A stretch of 64,000 bases of DNA from Tiliqua scincoides (Eukaryota > Chordata > Lepidosauria > Squamata > Scincidae), in assembly GCF_035046505.1 (NCBI RefSeq), contig NC_089822.1, forward strand, positions 264,007,024 through 264,071,023. Reading direction: 5' to 3'. A program made the translations under genes and the position numbers. Each line of letters starts with the position of its first letter. Position 1 is the first letter of the stretch. Shown piece after piece: positions 44,264-54,875 of this stretch. Below the pieces are notes generated by a model. That model saw only the letters and a program-made list of their open reading frames with translations. It ran no database searches and was not told the DNA's origin.

Positions 44264-44436
44264 TTGCCAACTTTAGAATCCACACCTGCTCCTCTGCCTT
44301 TGACAGCAGTTAGGTCTGCAAGTATGACCCATTTGATTGTGTTCAGCTTTATGATAAGAACAGTTGCACCTGCTGTTCAAACCTCATAAGGGGCAGGAGC
44401 GGGCCAAGCCCCATTTTTCTAGTCACTTGGCAACCC
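44264..44436. repeat. Unnamed MITE-like repeat (GGGTTGCCAAC ends)
   Basis: Starts AGGGTTGCCAACTTTAGAAT and ends CACTTGGCAACCCT; internal CACCTGCTCCTCTGCCTTTG. Copies also at 33661 and about 48398. Confidence 0.55.
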
Positions 44437-45230
44437 TAGAGGGAGAATATAATGCTCTTCCAGCAACTTTAAGGGAGATTATGAGAGCTCCCTGGCACTT
44501 TCCCTCTGCTGCCCTGCTGGGTGGCTGCCCTCCTGCTCTTCCCAGGTCTCCCACTGCTGCATGTCCTGATTGCTCAGCTCTGCACTCACCGCTTCTCTCT
44601 CCAGCCTCTGGTACAAAGAGGGATTTTTTTAAAATAGGGGGAAAAGCCTTCTGAAGCACCCTCACTTCCGGCTCCCTTCATGCGCAGGGCAAGAGTGGCC
44701 GCCCATTAAAAGCAAGTGCAGGAAAGGAGAAGAAAGGGAGGGGCCTGCCTTTCTCCCAAGTACAAATGCAGGGGGAGGGGAAGACACCTCTGTGCACCTC
44801 CACCAATGCACACCTCTAGTGTGCCTGCAAAGAACTACATGCCCTGCACAGCTGCTGCATCCTTGGCTCACTTACACCAGGGTGTCACCATCCTGGACCC
44901 AATGGGACTTACTTGGGAGTAATGCACAGGATCAGATTGCACATCCCGCTGGTTTTCCAGGATTTGGGAAGTAGTTGAAGGGGGGGGGGAGAAGAGGAGG
45001 AGGAAGAGGATGAGCCTGTATCTTTCAAGACCAAAGTCACCTCTACACACACACAAAGAGAGTTTAAATATAGAGTTCTGAATTTGGGTTTTTAATAACC
45101 GTATTGCAATTCCATTACCTTGCAGGGCTGTTTGGAGGATATGAGGGGGGAAGACCCATGAGCCCTGAGCAAACTGGAGGCATTGCTCAGGGCTCATGAG
45201 TCTTCCTCATACCCCTGCAGGGTAGGTCAG

Positions 45231-45231
<1 letters not shown>
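44437..45231. other. Unassigned, partly GC-rich, upstream of gene D
   Basis: About 44640-44740 has CpGs and GCCGGAAGTGAGG on the minus strand (ETS-like) 3.3 kb upstream of the gene D SCAN exon, so it is a weak promoter candidate. The three-part block of B, C and E is not clear here. Confidence 0.25.

Positions 45232-45282
<51 letters not shown>
45232..45282. repeat. (GA)n microsatellite
   Basis: About 25 uninterrupted GA units. Confidence 0.95.
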
Positions 45283-45283
<1 letters not shown>

Positions 45284-46168
45284 ATAACCTGTCTGCAGTC
45301 ACCTGCGTGGGACTTTTTCACGCAGAACTCAGCCCTATACACATGTATAATAATATCATATTATAAATAATATTAATATTATGTATAAATATATTATATT
45401 TAATAATTAATATTCAGTTGGCACTGAAGTACAAGGCATTTGTTAGAGCCATCCGAAAGAAAGCAGGCCCCTGCCTGGAGGAGTTTACAATCTAAACACT
45501 ACAGTTTTGTGTGATTAGTTCTGCTCTGATCTACTGCTAGTCAGTTTCAGAGGAGGGCAATCCCCCTCCCTCCCACCCCCTTCTGCTAATAAGAAATTAT
45601 CAGTCATAATTTCCACCTGGCACTTAGGAAGGGAAAGAGACACACACCCCCTCCCCATTTCCCACCATTGGGGATAATGGATAGGAGGCTCTGAAAGTAT
45701 GGCAGGCAGAGAACATCCCTGTGCCTGGACTTAGGGAGGCTCTGAATTTCCCAATGGCAAACTTCTGACCTTCCCTCTGTCCACTGGGAAGGAACAGACA
45801 CACTCACTTCCCTGCCTGTTCTGTCATTTGCAAGCTCCACTAAAGAAGCCAGTGGTATCTCTCTGTGCCTTGAAAAGCCTTACCAGGCAGAAATTCAACA
45901 GGAGAAGCCTTTCTCTTCACCATCTGTTGAGTTTCTCCATAACAGTCCTGCCAAGAACATGATACAGTCCTGTATATATTTATAAATGTTTATTGTATTT
46001 ACTTATAAATATAAACCGCTCTCCCAACAGTTCAGATAAGATAAAATAAACATATAAATATGTCTGTGTGTTGTATACAAAAATAGACATATACATGTGT
46101 GATGTATATACATGTGTGATGATGTATATAAAAATAGACATGTATATACATGCGTGATGTATGTACAT
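45283..46168. other. Unassigned, AT-rich
   Basis: TAATATTA-rich stretch at 45346-45415 and repeated ATACATGTGTGATGTATATA units from about 46085. No gene. Confidence 0.4.
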
Positions 46169-46171
46169 ATA

Positions 46172-46226
<55 letters not shown>

Positions 46227-46400
46227 AGTATTTATATACCGCTTTTCAACTAAAAGTTCACAAATCAAATAACTAAATGGCTCCCTGTCCCAAAAGGGCT
46301 CACAATCTAAATACATGTGTGATGATGTATATAAAAACAGACATGTGTATACATATACATGTGTGAAGTATATAAAAAGTGTCATCTTTATCTAGGAGCT
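46169..46400. repeat. (ATT)n and degenerate tandem repeat
   Basis: (ATT)n at 46169-46224, then a TATTTATATACCGCTTTTCA-type dispersed repeat to 46310, then further ATACATGTGTGATGATG units. Confidence 0.7.
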
Positions 46401-46845
46401 TCTTTGGGGGGGGGAGAAAGAATGATGATTGCAAACAAGGAAGACTTTAACTGATCGATCTGAACTGGTGCATAAAGTTCCTTGGCATCTCAGCAATCTT
46501 GTCCTGAAACATTGCTTTCCAAATGGTTGGAGGTGCCACCTTTCCTGCCCCACACATGGAGGTTGCCTGCCGCCTGCGATCAGGACCCAGACTTTTTTAA
46601 CAAGAACACCATGTGTAACACAGCCCTTTGTGCTTTTCTACAGGAGCCGGAAGTGACTGACTTTCATGTGGTGGAAGCCCATAGACTCTTATGTAGTCTC
46701 TCCATACATGATTACTCTACCACCTTAACCCCTTCATGGCCAAACAAGCATAGGGTGCCCCTGGCCGCAGAATGCCATCAGAATGGGAACTGGAACTCAA
46801 ACTGTGCATGATGAGGAAGGGGCCAGTTCAAATCCAGCTGCTGCA

Positions 46846-47012
46846 GGGACCTCACTGGGAGTAAGCTCCATAGACTGTAATGGGACTCACTTCTGAGTAG
46901 ACATGCACAGGCTTGGGCTCTAAGGCAGCAATCCCACCCACACTTTCCTGGTAGTAAGCTCCACTGACTCTAATGGGACTTGCTTCTGAGTAGACATGCA
47001 TGGGCTGTAGGT
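46846..47012. repeat. Two short palindromic repeats in tandem
   Basis: GGACTCACTTCTGAGTAGAC and GGACTTGCTTCTGAGTAGAC about 98 bp apart; see 8435 and 20214. Confidence 0.6.
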
Positions 47013-47350
47013 GACTTTAGGCTCAGCCTCCACCCTCCCATCTACACTATGGGGCTAGTAATGCTGCCCTACCTTAAAGGAGTGTTGTAGGTTGTAAGAA
47101 TCAGGGGTCTCTAGTGGACTGAAGGGGAAGGCAGAGCAGAAGTGGGGACACCTTCACAAATGCTGCCTTTGAAACTTTTTGCGAAGCACCTGAGCTGAGC
47201 TGAGACACACCCAGCTCAGCAGGAGGCAAACTGGTACAGAGCATAAGGACCAGTCTGCCTCCACCCCAACCATATACAAGCATTTATTGCCTTGCATTGT
47301 TTCCAAGTGATTGTACTATTGTACTGTTAGCATAATGATAAATACTTGCA
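47013..47350. other. Unassigned noncoding stretch
   Basis: No gene or named repeat seen. Confidence 0.35.
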
Positions 47351-47449
47351 GGGAGCCAGGATGGTAGTGGTTTGGCAATTGGAATTAGACCTGGAAGATC
47401 CACGTTCAAATCCCTGTTCAGCCATGAAGCTTCTTGGGGGTCCTAGGGT

Positions 47450-47487
<38 letters not shown>

Positions 47488-47606
47488 CTCAACTCAACCT
47501 CGCAGGGTTGTTGTGAGGACAAAGGAAGGGGAAGTACCATGTACACTGCCCTGAGCTCCTTGGAGGGTGTGGTATAAAAAAAGTGATAATACTTGCTGAA
47601 AATAAA
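47351..47606 (+). mobile_element. tRNA-derived SINE of Squam/Sauria type
   Basis: A-box-like GGTAGTGGTTTGGCAATTGG and B box GTTCAAATCCC (47404-47414), then CAGCCATGAAGCTTCTTGGG, CTCGCAGGGTTGTTGTGAGG and CTGAGCTCCTTGGAGG. A (CT)n tract at 47452-47484 lies within it. Confidence 0.75.
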
Positions 47607-47622
47607 TACTTGAAGCAGAAAA

Positions 47623-47682
<60 letters not shown>
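47623..47682. repeat. (GATA)n microsatellite
   Basis: About 15 units, close to the 3' end of the preceding SINE. Confidence 0.95.
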
Positions 47683-47751
47683 TGAGAGTGGTAGGAAAAA
47701 GGATGCAGATGGCTGGAGGTGGAAGGTGGCTGGAGGTGGAAGAGGAGAAGG

Positions 47752-47860
47752 TCACAGGCTTGTTGCGAGGACAAAAAGAGGGAAGGAGCTATTATGCCCA
47801 TCACCCTGAGCTCCTTGGAGGACGGGCAGTTCAGTATACAAATGTATAAAATAAATAAGG
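47752..47860 (+). mobile_element. tRNA-type SINE, 3' part only
   Basis: GGCTTGTTGCGAGGACAAAA and CCTGAGCTCCTTGGAGGACG match the 3' half of the copy at 47351; followed by AT-rich TATACAAATGTATA units to 48000. Confidence 0.65.
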
Positions 47861-48599
47861 CTACAAATATACAAATTTTTTTACACAAAAAAATTATATA
47901 CAAATGTATATAATTTGTATACAAATGTATACAAATATATTTACAATACAAATTGTACTGTAATTTATACAATTATATACAAATGTGTATACAAATGTGA
48001 AAAATAAATAAGGCTAGATCATACCCCTCTCACCCCAGAGAAGATTTTGAGCTTAATTCATATCATTAAATGAAGGGGTACAGGAGACACAAATTGAAGA
48101 ACTTGGGAGTAAACATTTATGCGTTAGAGTTAATATGCTGTGTATATTTATTGGTGTTTTTTTTTAAATCTCAATTTTCCATTCTCTTTCCCTAGCTCGT
48201 GCACCCCACACCAAGAGGTTGGATGATGTGAGCTAGATAAAAAAAATGACAACTTTCAGAATAAGTGGCAGAGTCTAGCAAAAAAGCTGACAGTTTTCAG
48301 CCATGGAATGTGGCTAACAGGATGGGCAGGAGTCAGGACAAGCTCATGAACCCTTCATACTTATTACAGTACTATCCTGCTTCGGTTACTCATAATAATT
48401 GGCCAAATAATTTTTGGCCAGGCCAAAACCCCCACGTGGTCTGCTCTTGTGCCTTTGAGAGAGGCATACGCTTCAGAAATCCAACTCAGAGAAACTTTTT
48501 GTAGCATGGAACTGAGTGTGACCCCCTGCTGTGCAACTGCAGCTAAAGCCACAGGAGCAGGGGCTTGCCTAGAAATTGGCAACCCTAGCTTGAAGCCTC

Positions 48600-49002
48600 T
48601 CTAGCCTCTCCCCTTATGTAAAATTGAGTGTTGGGAGAGTTAGGACAGACAAAAGAAAATATTTCTTTACTCAGCGTGTGGTTGGACTGTGGAACTCCTT
48701 GCCGCAGGATGTGGTGATGGCGACTGGCCTGGATGCCTTTAAAAGGGGATTGGACAAGTTTCTGGAGGAAAAATCCATTACGGGGTACAAGCCATTACGG
48801 GGTACAAGGAGGTGTTTGCGCAACCTCCTGATTTTAGAAATGGGCTATGTCAGAATGCCAATGCAAGGGAGGGCACCAGGATGAGGTCTCTTGTTATCTG
48901 GTGTGCTCCCTGGGGCATTTGGTGGGCCACTGTGAGATACAGGAAGCTGGACTAGATGGGCCTATGGCCTGATCCAGTGGGGCTGTTCTTATGTTCTTAT
49001 GT
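48600..49002 (+). mobile_element. CR1 LINE 3' end
   Basis: Encodes S-V-G-R-V-R-T-D-K-R-K-Y-F-F-T-Q, L-D-A-F-K-R-G-L-D-K-F-L-E-E and ends GTTCTTATGTTCTTATG. A 14-bp unit TTACGGGGTACAAG is duplicated at 48777-48808. Confidence 0.88.
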
Positions 49003-49798
49003 AATATTGTGCACCGCAGCTCAGTGTCACAAAGCCACTGCCTCCCACACTGAACACTCTATGGTTTAAATTATCTTGACATCTCATGTCAAAAAGGCTA
49101 TTTATCCTACCAGGCTTGCACTGTATATGCTGGCTTTTCTGAGTATATCAAGGCTTTTTTGTATCGTATGAGGCTCCAGTTTCAACTGATACAGCCCAGG
49201 TGCTGGTTTATCCCTTGATCTGCTGTTACTAGGCCCAAGTTGCATCTCTCAAGACACCAATGTCTTGGGAAATCATTCATCCAATCAATTTTTCAGATCT
49301 CAGGAAATTGTTTGACCTTCCCCTCACCCTGAAATTACCCCAGAGTCTGCCCCCCTCCACACAGCTTAACCATTTACCTTGGGTGGCATGTGGGCTGCAT
49401 CATGACCACAATATATGGCAGTAGCCACTAACTTAGATGGCTTAAAACAAAAACAGTGGAGGACGACTCCATCCAGGCTACTGACCACAGTGGCTAAGCA
49501 GAACCCCCGGAAATGGTTTACTTTTGAGGAAAGAGCTGCTCAAAAGAGAAACATTTGAGGAAATGGTTTATCTCTGAGGAAAGATAAACAGGGAAAAGAC
49601 CCTCCTGATGACAGCCTGCCTGTGAGCTTCCCAGATGCAACTGGCTGACAGTTACTGGAAACAGAACACTGGTTGAATTGGAACCTTGAGCATTCTTTGA
49701 GTATTGCACAGAGTTCTAGACTGATTGGGAAGAGGGGAAGGTGTCCCTCACCTAGTCACCCAAGCATGCCACTCTCTGCCTCACTCACCATAAAAGCT
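49003..49798. other. Unassigned noncoding stretch
   Basis: Contains a short duplication (GAGGAAATGGTTTA... near 49508 and 49556 with GAGGAAAGA). No gene. Confidence 0.35.
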
Positions 49799-50290
49799 TG
49801 TTGGCAGCCTTCAGTCTCGGAAGACTATGGTATCGCGCTCTGAAAGGTGGTTCTGGAACAGCGTCTAGTGTGGTTGAAAAGGCCAATTTGGGAGTGACAA
49901 TCCCTTCCACACTGGGAGCAAGTGCAGTCTGTCCCTGGTCTGTCTCCCTGGCTATGGGCCTTCCTTCTTTGCCTCTTAGCCTCAGACTGTTGGCCAAGTG
50001 TCTCTTCAAACTGGGAAAGGCCATGCTGCACAGCCTGCATTCAAGCGGGCCGCTCAGAGGCCAGGGTTTCCCACTTGTTGAGGTCCACTCCTAAGGCCTT
50101 CAGATCCCTCTTGCAGATGCCCTTGTATCGCAGCTGTGCTCTACCTGTAGGGCGCGTTCCTTGCACGAGTTCTCCATAGAGGAGATCCTTTGGGATCCGG
50201 CCATCATCCATTCTCACAACATGACCGAGCCAACGCAGGCGTCTCTGTTTCAGCAGTGCATACATGCTAGGGATTCCAGAACGTTCCATA
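49799..50290 (-). mobile_element. LINE 3' end
   Basis: Minus-strand copy of the 494 family, tail to the G-I-P-S-M-Y-A-L-L-K-Q-R region; finger C-S-Q-C-G-R-D-C-H-S-Q-I-G-L is intact in frame, although nearby a small shift occurs. Confidence 0.85.
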
Positions 50291-50549
50291 AAAGCAAGCA
50301 CTTTGTTTTCTGCTCACCTAGAGACCAAACTGGTTCTCTAATGACTTAAAATGGGGCAATGCTGCAGAGCCCTGGGGCAGCACACAGATTGGGATTTACT
50401 GGTAGATCTTTGGGAGACCTGCAGAAGATCAGCAAAAGTCTCTGACACCCACTAGAATAATTGCAACAAAAATGCTTCCTTTTTCCAAGTAAGCTTTAGA
50501 AAGAAGCTTTGGAGAAAAGCCAGAAGTGAACTTCTGTTTAACTGACTGA

Positions 50550-50726
50550 AGGCCCAATCCTATCCACTGTTTGAGATCTGATGAAGCCACGCCAACAGGA
50601 CACGTGCTGCCTCCTGCATGGAGGAGGCAGTCACAGTCCTCCTCAAGGTAAGGGTACATTTGTCCCCATACCTTGAGGCTGCACTGTGGCAGCATCCGCA
50701 CTGGAAAGTTGGACAGAATAGGGCCC
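50550..50726. mobile_element. Harbinger-like MITE, copy 2
   Basis: 177 bp; begins AGGCCCAATCCTATCCACTG and ends GGACAGAATAGGGCCC, flanked by TGA (50547-50549 and 50727-50729). Same family as 3193-3371 with the internal GCCAACAGGACACGTGCTGC. Confidence 0.65.
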
Positions 50727-51170
50727 TGAGTTTGGCAGTGGTAAACACCTGGGCTCAGGAAACACTTCAAGGAGTTCCATTCTTGAAGTCAGCAGTTCTC
50801 AAACTTTTCGGTCTCCGGAGCTCTTTTAAAAGGAGTCTCAGGCAGCCCCGTTGGCATATGCGAGGAGTCTTGGAGAGCCCCAGAGCATGTGCAGAGGAAG
50901 GAGAGCCTCAAACAAGGGAGGCAGGAGGGGCAGATGAGCAAACCAGGCAATGTGACTTAGCTTATAATTTAGATAAGTCAGGCCATGTTGAAGCCAAACC
51001 ACTTCAACTACTCAAGTTTTTACTGTACTGAATCTTTGCTTGCAGTTTGCAATTGAAATGTTCCCACCCAGAAACTAAACTTTATGCGGTTTAAACTTTA
51101 TGCAAACTTTGTTATGCAAAGAAAGCTAGCATGGCAGGAAGCAGGGCTCAGCATTGCCTTCTCCCTAGGG

Positions 51171-51840
51171 CAGTGGTATTCAAACCGGGGCGTCGTGACC
51201 CCCCAGCCTGTGGGTCCTGGCCTCTGCCCCTTTAAGGGGCGGGGGCAGCCAGGAGACAGGGGGAAGGCAGCGGCGCGATCCACAAGATCGCACCGCTCAG
51301 GGGGACTGCAGGGGCTTGGGTGCACCTGCCCAAGCCTCCTGCAGCCTCCCGGGGGTGCGGGGAGCTCTGCGCAACCTTCGGTAGGACTCCCCAGGTCAGG
51401 AAAAGTGAAAGCGGAGTGATCATGCCCCGCTCCGCAAAACCGGAAGCAGAGCACGATTGCTCTCTGCTTTCCCTTCTGACTGGGGTGCACCCTCCAGTCC
51501 CTGCAGCAGCCGTCCCTGTGTGCGGGGAGCCCTGCGCGAGGGCCTGCAGGGTGCCCCAGGTCAGGGAAAGGGAGAGTGGGGCGATCACACTCCGCTTCCG
51601 CGGAGGCAGAATAGATTGCTTCACTCTCTCTTTCCCTGACCTGGGGCGCCCTGCAGGTGCTCATGCAGGGCTCCCCGCACACAGGGATGGCTGCTGCACG
51701 GACTGGAGGGTGCACCCCAGTACCTGCAGCCCCCTGAGCGACATGATCCTGGGGATCGCGTCGCTGCCTTCCCCTTCCGCCACCCCCCCTGCAAAGATTT
51801 ACCGCGGGTTTCAAACTCCCGGAGAGTTTGAAAACTGCAG
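51171..51840. mobile_element. GC-rich hAT-type element with perfect target duplication
   Basis: 670 bp, begins CAGTGGTATTCAAACCGGGG and ends GAGAGTTTGAAAACTGCAG. CCCTAGGG flanks it at 51163-51170 and 51841-51848. Very GC- and CpG-rich, with blocks such as CAGGTCAGGGAAAG and its complement repeated inside. Long frames cross it on both strands, but they are a product of base composition. Confidence 0.8.
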
Positions 51841-51848
51841 CCCTAGGG

Positions 51849-53091
51849 CACAGAATGAATTAGGAATACTATTTGTCCCTCAGCCATAAACCACCATCCC
51901 CCCTTGCCCCCACAACAGCTAAATAGCACTAGCCTACTTTACAGAATTGTTGTAAGTATTACTGCAATTACACACATGAAGTCCTTTAAAATTAAATCAA
52001 TACCTTTCAAGTTGAAATTCTCCCCCAGTGGAAAGAGAAATGCATGAATTCATTAATTTATTACTCATTTATCAAGGGCCTAAAAGGAACATTAGATGCC
52101 ATACAATATTAAAAGAGAAGGTTTCTGCTTCAGGCGTACAATCTAAAAATGGTTTTTTTTAATTAATTTTACAGGGAAGCTGATTCTGGACAGACATTCC
52201 AATATCGTTACCAAAAGAGCCTGGTTTAGGTGTTTAGGGGAATTAGTACACCTGGTCTATTGGAACACTAGGATCTTAAGACTGGATGCAAACCAGTGTC
52301 CTGCAGAAATTCCTTGTGGTTAAAGAGACTGACAGAAATATTCTAATACATGATTACAGCTTTATTAAAAGGGACACAAAATAGATATCGAAAAGAATCA
52401 GTAGAGGACTATTGTAATGCCCTAACCAGAGTGTCCTAGACTGGTGAGTGTGGTGTCGTGCGAGTGTATTTGGTGCATCCAAAGAAATCAGAAAGAGGAG
52501 AATGGTAGGGAAAGATTTCAGAGATCCCTGCTCAGCCAACCCCAGCTGCTAGCTAAAGATGGGGAGAGAAAAGAAAAAGGGGGGGGTGAGGGAATTCAAA
52601 GTGCATGACAGTCTGGGCATCTGGTCTATGTGCAGAAGTTTCTGTGAGCAACATGTGTGTGGACACTCTGGAGAGTGACCCTGTGTTAGGGCACTCAGGA
52701 GAGTGACCATTTGCTAGTCAAACCTCCTTAGTATTTAAGGATATTGAAAAGTTGCTTACGTGTAAGCAGAATGTTCGGAGAATAAATGCGTAATTTGGGG
52801 TGTTTGCTTTTAATGTATCAATAGGTAACTTGGGTATGAATGAAGGGAATTCCTCTTAACCAGGTTGCAGGTAAACAGGGCTAGCAGGGTCAGTTAAAAT
52901 ACAGATTAGCCCTCTGGTGCCATGGGATGTCTGGCAAAATAAAGTGAAGTTTACCTAAGTTAATGCAAAATACAGGTATAATCCAATGTTTTGGTGCAAA
53001 ATACAGAAGTTACTGGAATTGCATTCAGGAAAGCAAACACAAATTGCAGATACAATGGAAAACTGTCTGACAGGATTACTGAATTTCATTC
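51849..53091. other. Unassigned noncoding stretch
   Basis: About 52046-52150 is a scrap of the TTTATCAAGGGCCTAAAAGG / TACAATCTAAAA dispersed repeat. Otherwise nothing recognised. Confidence 0.35.
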
Positions 53092-53099
53092 AACTAGAG

Positions 53100-53435
53100 C
53101 AGGGGTCTCCAAACCCTGGCCTGGGGGCCAGATGCGGCCCACAGAGACGCTCTATCCGGCCTGCGTTCAGTCTCTGATCCCCTGAGAGCCTCTGGCCCAG
53201 TTGATCAAACACAACCAGAGTTGTGCTTGTGGGGTGGGGGAATGGGGGTCCATTTAAGTGTGTGTGTTTTATTTCTTGGACTCTGTTGGTGCTTGGAGAA
53301 ATCCTGGGCATTTGAGCCCATTCATTCATTCATTCCAGTCACTCTTCTAAGTTCCATCTCTAATGTATTTATTTAAATTGTATATTTAAAGGATATTTGA
53401 TGTGGCCCTCTGACGGAAAAGTTTAGAGACCCCTG
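53100..53435. mobile_element. hAT-type nonautonomous element
   Basis: 336 bp; begins CAGGGGTCTCCAAACCCTGG and ends AAGTTTAGAGACCCCTG. Flanks AACTAGAG (53092-53099) and AACTACAG (53436-53443). Same family as 60314-60634 in opposite orientation. Confidence 0.85.
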
Positions 53436-53824
53436 AACTACAGATAACAACATAGGATTATCAATCTCCTTCCAGGATGTGTGACTGTGAGGGGAGAAGG
53501 GGGAATACAAACAAACACCCAATAGTCCGAACCCGACCAAAGTGGAAATGAGGCCTGTAGGCCAGTGTCCTCTGGGAGAATAGTTCATTTTGCCTGCTGG
53601 CATCCATATATGAAGGCCTGTTCTTGATGTCAAAGTAGCATAACCAGAAATACAATAAAATGGGGGGGGGGGGATCTTCCCATAACCATATCTGTGAGCA
53701 GAACACTCAAAAGGAAGTTGTAGCCAATTTGCTTCTCCAATCAGCATTACCTGTTTGACACCCTTGTGCGTTCATTCACACATTACGTTTCTGGGTGTTC
53801 ACTTAAAAGCATCTTAGGCTGTAG

Positions 53825-53930
53825 TTATCTGGTGTGCTCCCTGGGGCATTTGGTGGGCCGCTGTGAGATACAGGAAGCTGGACTAGATGGGCCTATGGCC
53901 TGTTCCAGTGGGGCTGTTCTTATGTTCTTA
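53825..53930 (+). mobile_element. CR1 3' terminal fragment
   Basis: TATCTGGTGTGCTCCCTGGG to GTTCTTATGTTCTTATAA. Confidence 0.8.
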
Positions 53931-54117
53931 TAACATCCAGTGTGAAGGAGCTTGCGGTTTACGGTTTGTCATGCCAGTTTAATTCACCGCACTAACCAGT
54001 CTAACACAACCATTCCAGCTCCTCTCTCACACTCTCAGCCTTCCTTTGTAATGCATTTCTCAAATATATACAAATTGAGAATTCAAGGACTTCATATATT
54101 TGCTACAAATAGCCATC

Positions 54118-54875
54118 TCACAACCAGTCAGCGCACTGGAACGCTTTCTCTCTTGTGTGCAACTTCTGATGAGTCATGAGGATGTCCCTCCTGCCAAAGC
54201 TTTTCCCACAAACCAGACATTTGAACGGCTTCTCCCCAGTGTGGGCTCTCTCATGGATGACCAAGCACGTCCGCTGACTGAAGCTCTTCCCGCACTCGGA
54301 GCATTTGTAGGGCTTCTCTCCTGTGTGCGTCCTCCGATGGGTCACGAGGAACTGCTTCCTGCTGAAGCTTCTCCCGCAATCTGAGCAGATATATGGTTTC
54401 TCCCCTGTGTGGGTTCTCTCATGTTTAATAAGGTCAGATTTGGAGATGAAGCCTTTCCCACAGTGGGAGCAAATATAAGGTTTCTCTCCAGTATGAATCC
54501 TTTCATGTTTAATGATGTATGATTTGCGGCTGAAGCTTTTCCCACAGTATGAACACGAGTAAGGTCGTTCCCCTGTGTGGGATCGCTGATGTTCAATAAG
54601 TTCAGACCTCCATACGAAGCCCTTGCCGCATTCCGGGCATTTTTTCAAGCGTTCATCTTGGATGCGTGGCTGCCCCGCCACTCCCTTGACTTGCTGGTAT
54701 ACCTGTGGAGCACAAATTTCCCTCACTTTCTCTCGGTAGCTTCCTGGTTGGCTCTCAGAGGCTTCTCCCAGGTCAGGATTGTGGAAAGTGTTCCATTTGC
54801 CTCTTCCCGACAACGTCCCGTGTGGTCTTGGCGCCCCTGACTGTTCTGGCTCCTCCCTATACACTCTCTCGTTAC
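54118..54875 (-). CDS. Gene E: zinc-finger exon
   Basis: Minus-strand terminal exon. Acceptor GATTCTCTCCTTTTGGCAG ends at 54876, phase 1. The leader lacks the K-F-I-N-S-Q-G motif (it reads [10 protein letters not shown] there). Six complete C2H2 fingers, TGEKPY linkers; contact residues at -1, 3, 6: WEE, RYK, SDK, RFT, QCI, RIT. After finger six comes a short tail F-Q-C-A-D-W-L and stop, perhaps the start of a lost seventh finger. Fingers 1 and 2 match gene D closely, which supports a local duplication of D and E. Confidence 0.93.

Noticed and set aside
51098-51889. Long reading frames (up to 238 codons) on both strands
   Set aside because: They lie within a GC-rich nonautonomous hAT element with target duplications, have low complexity and no family motifs.
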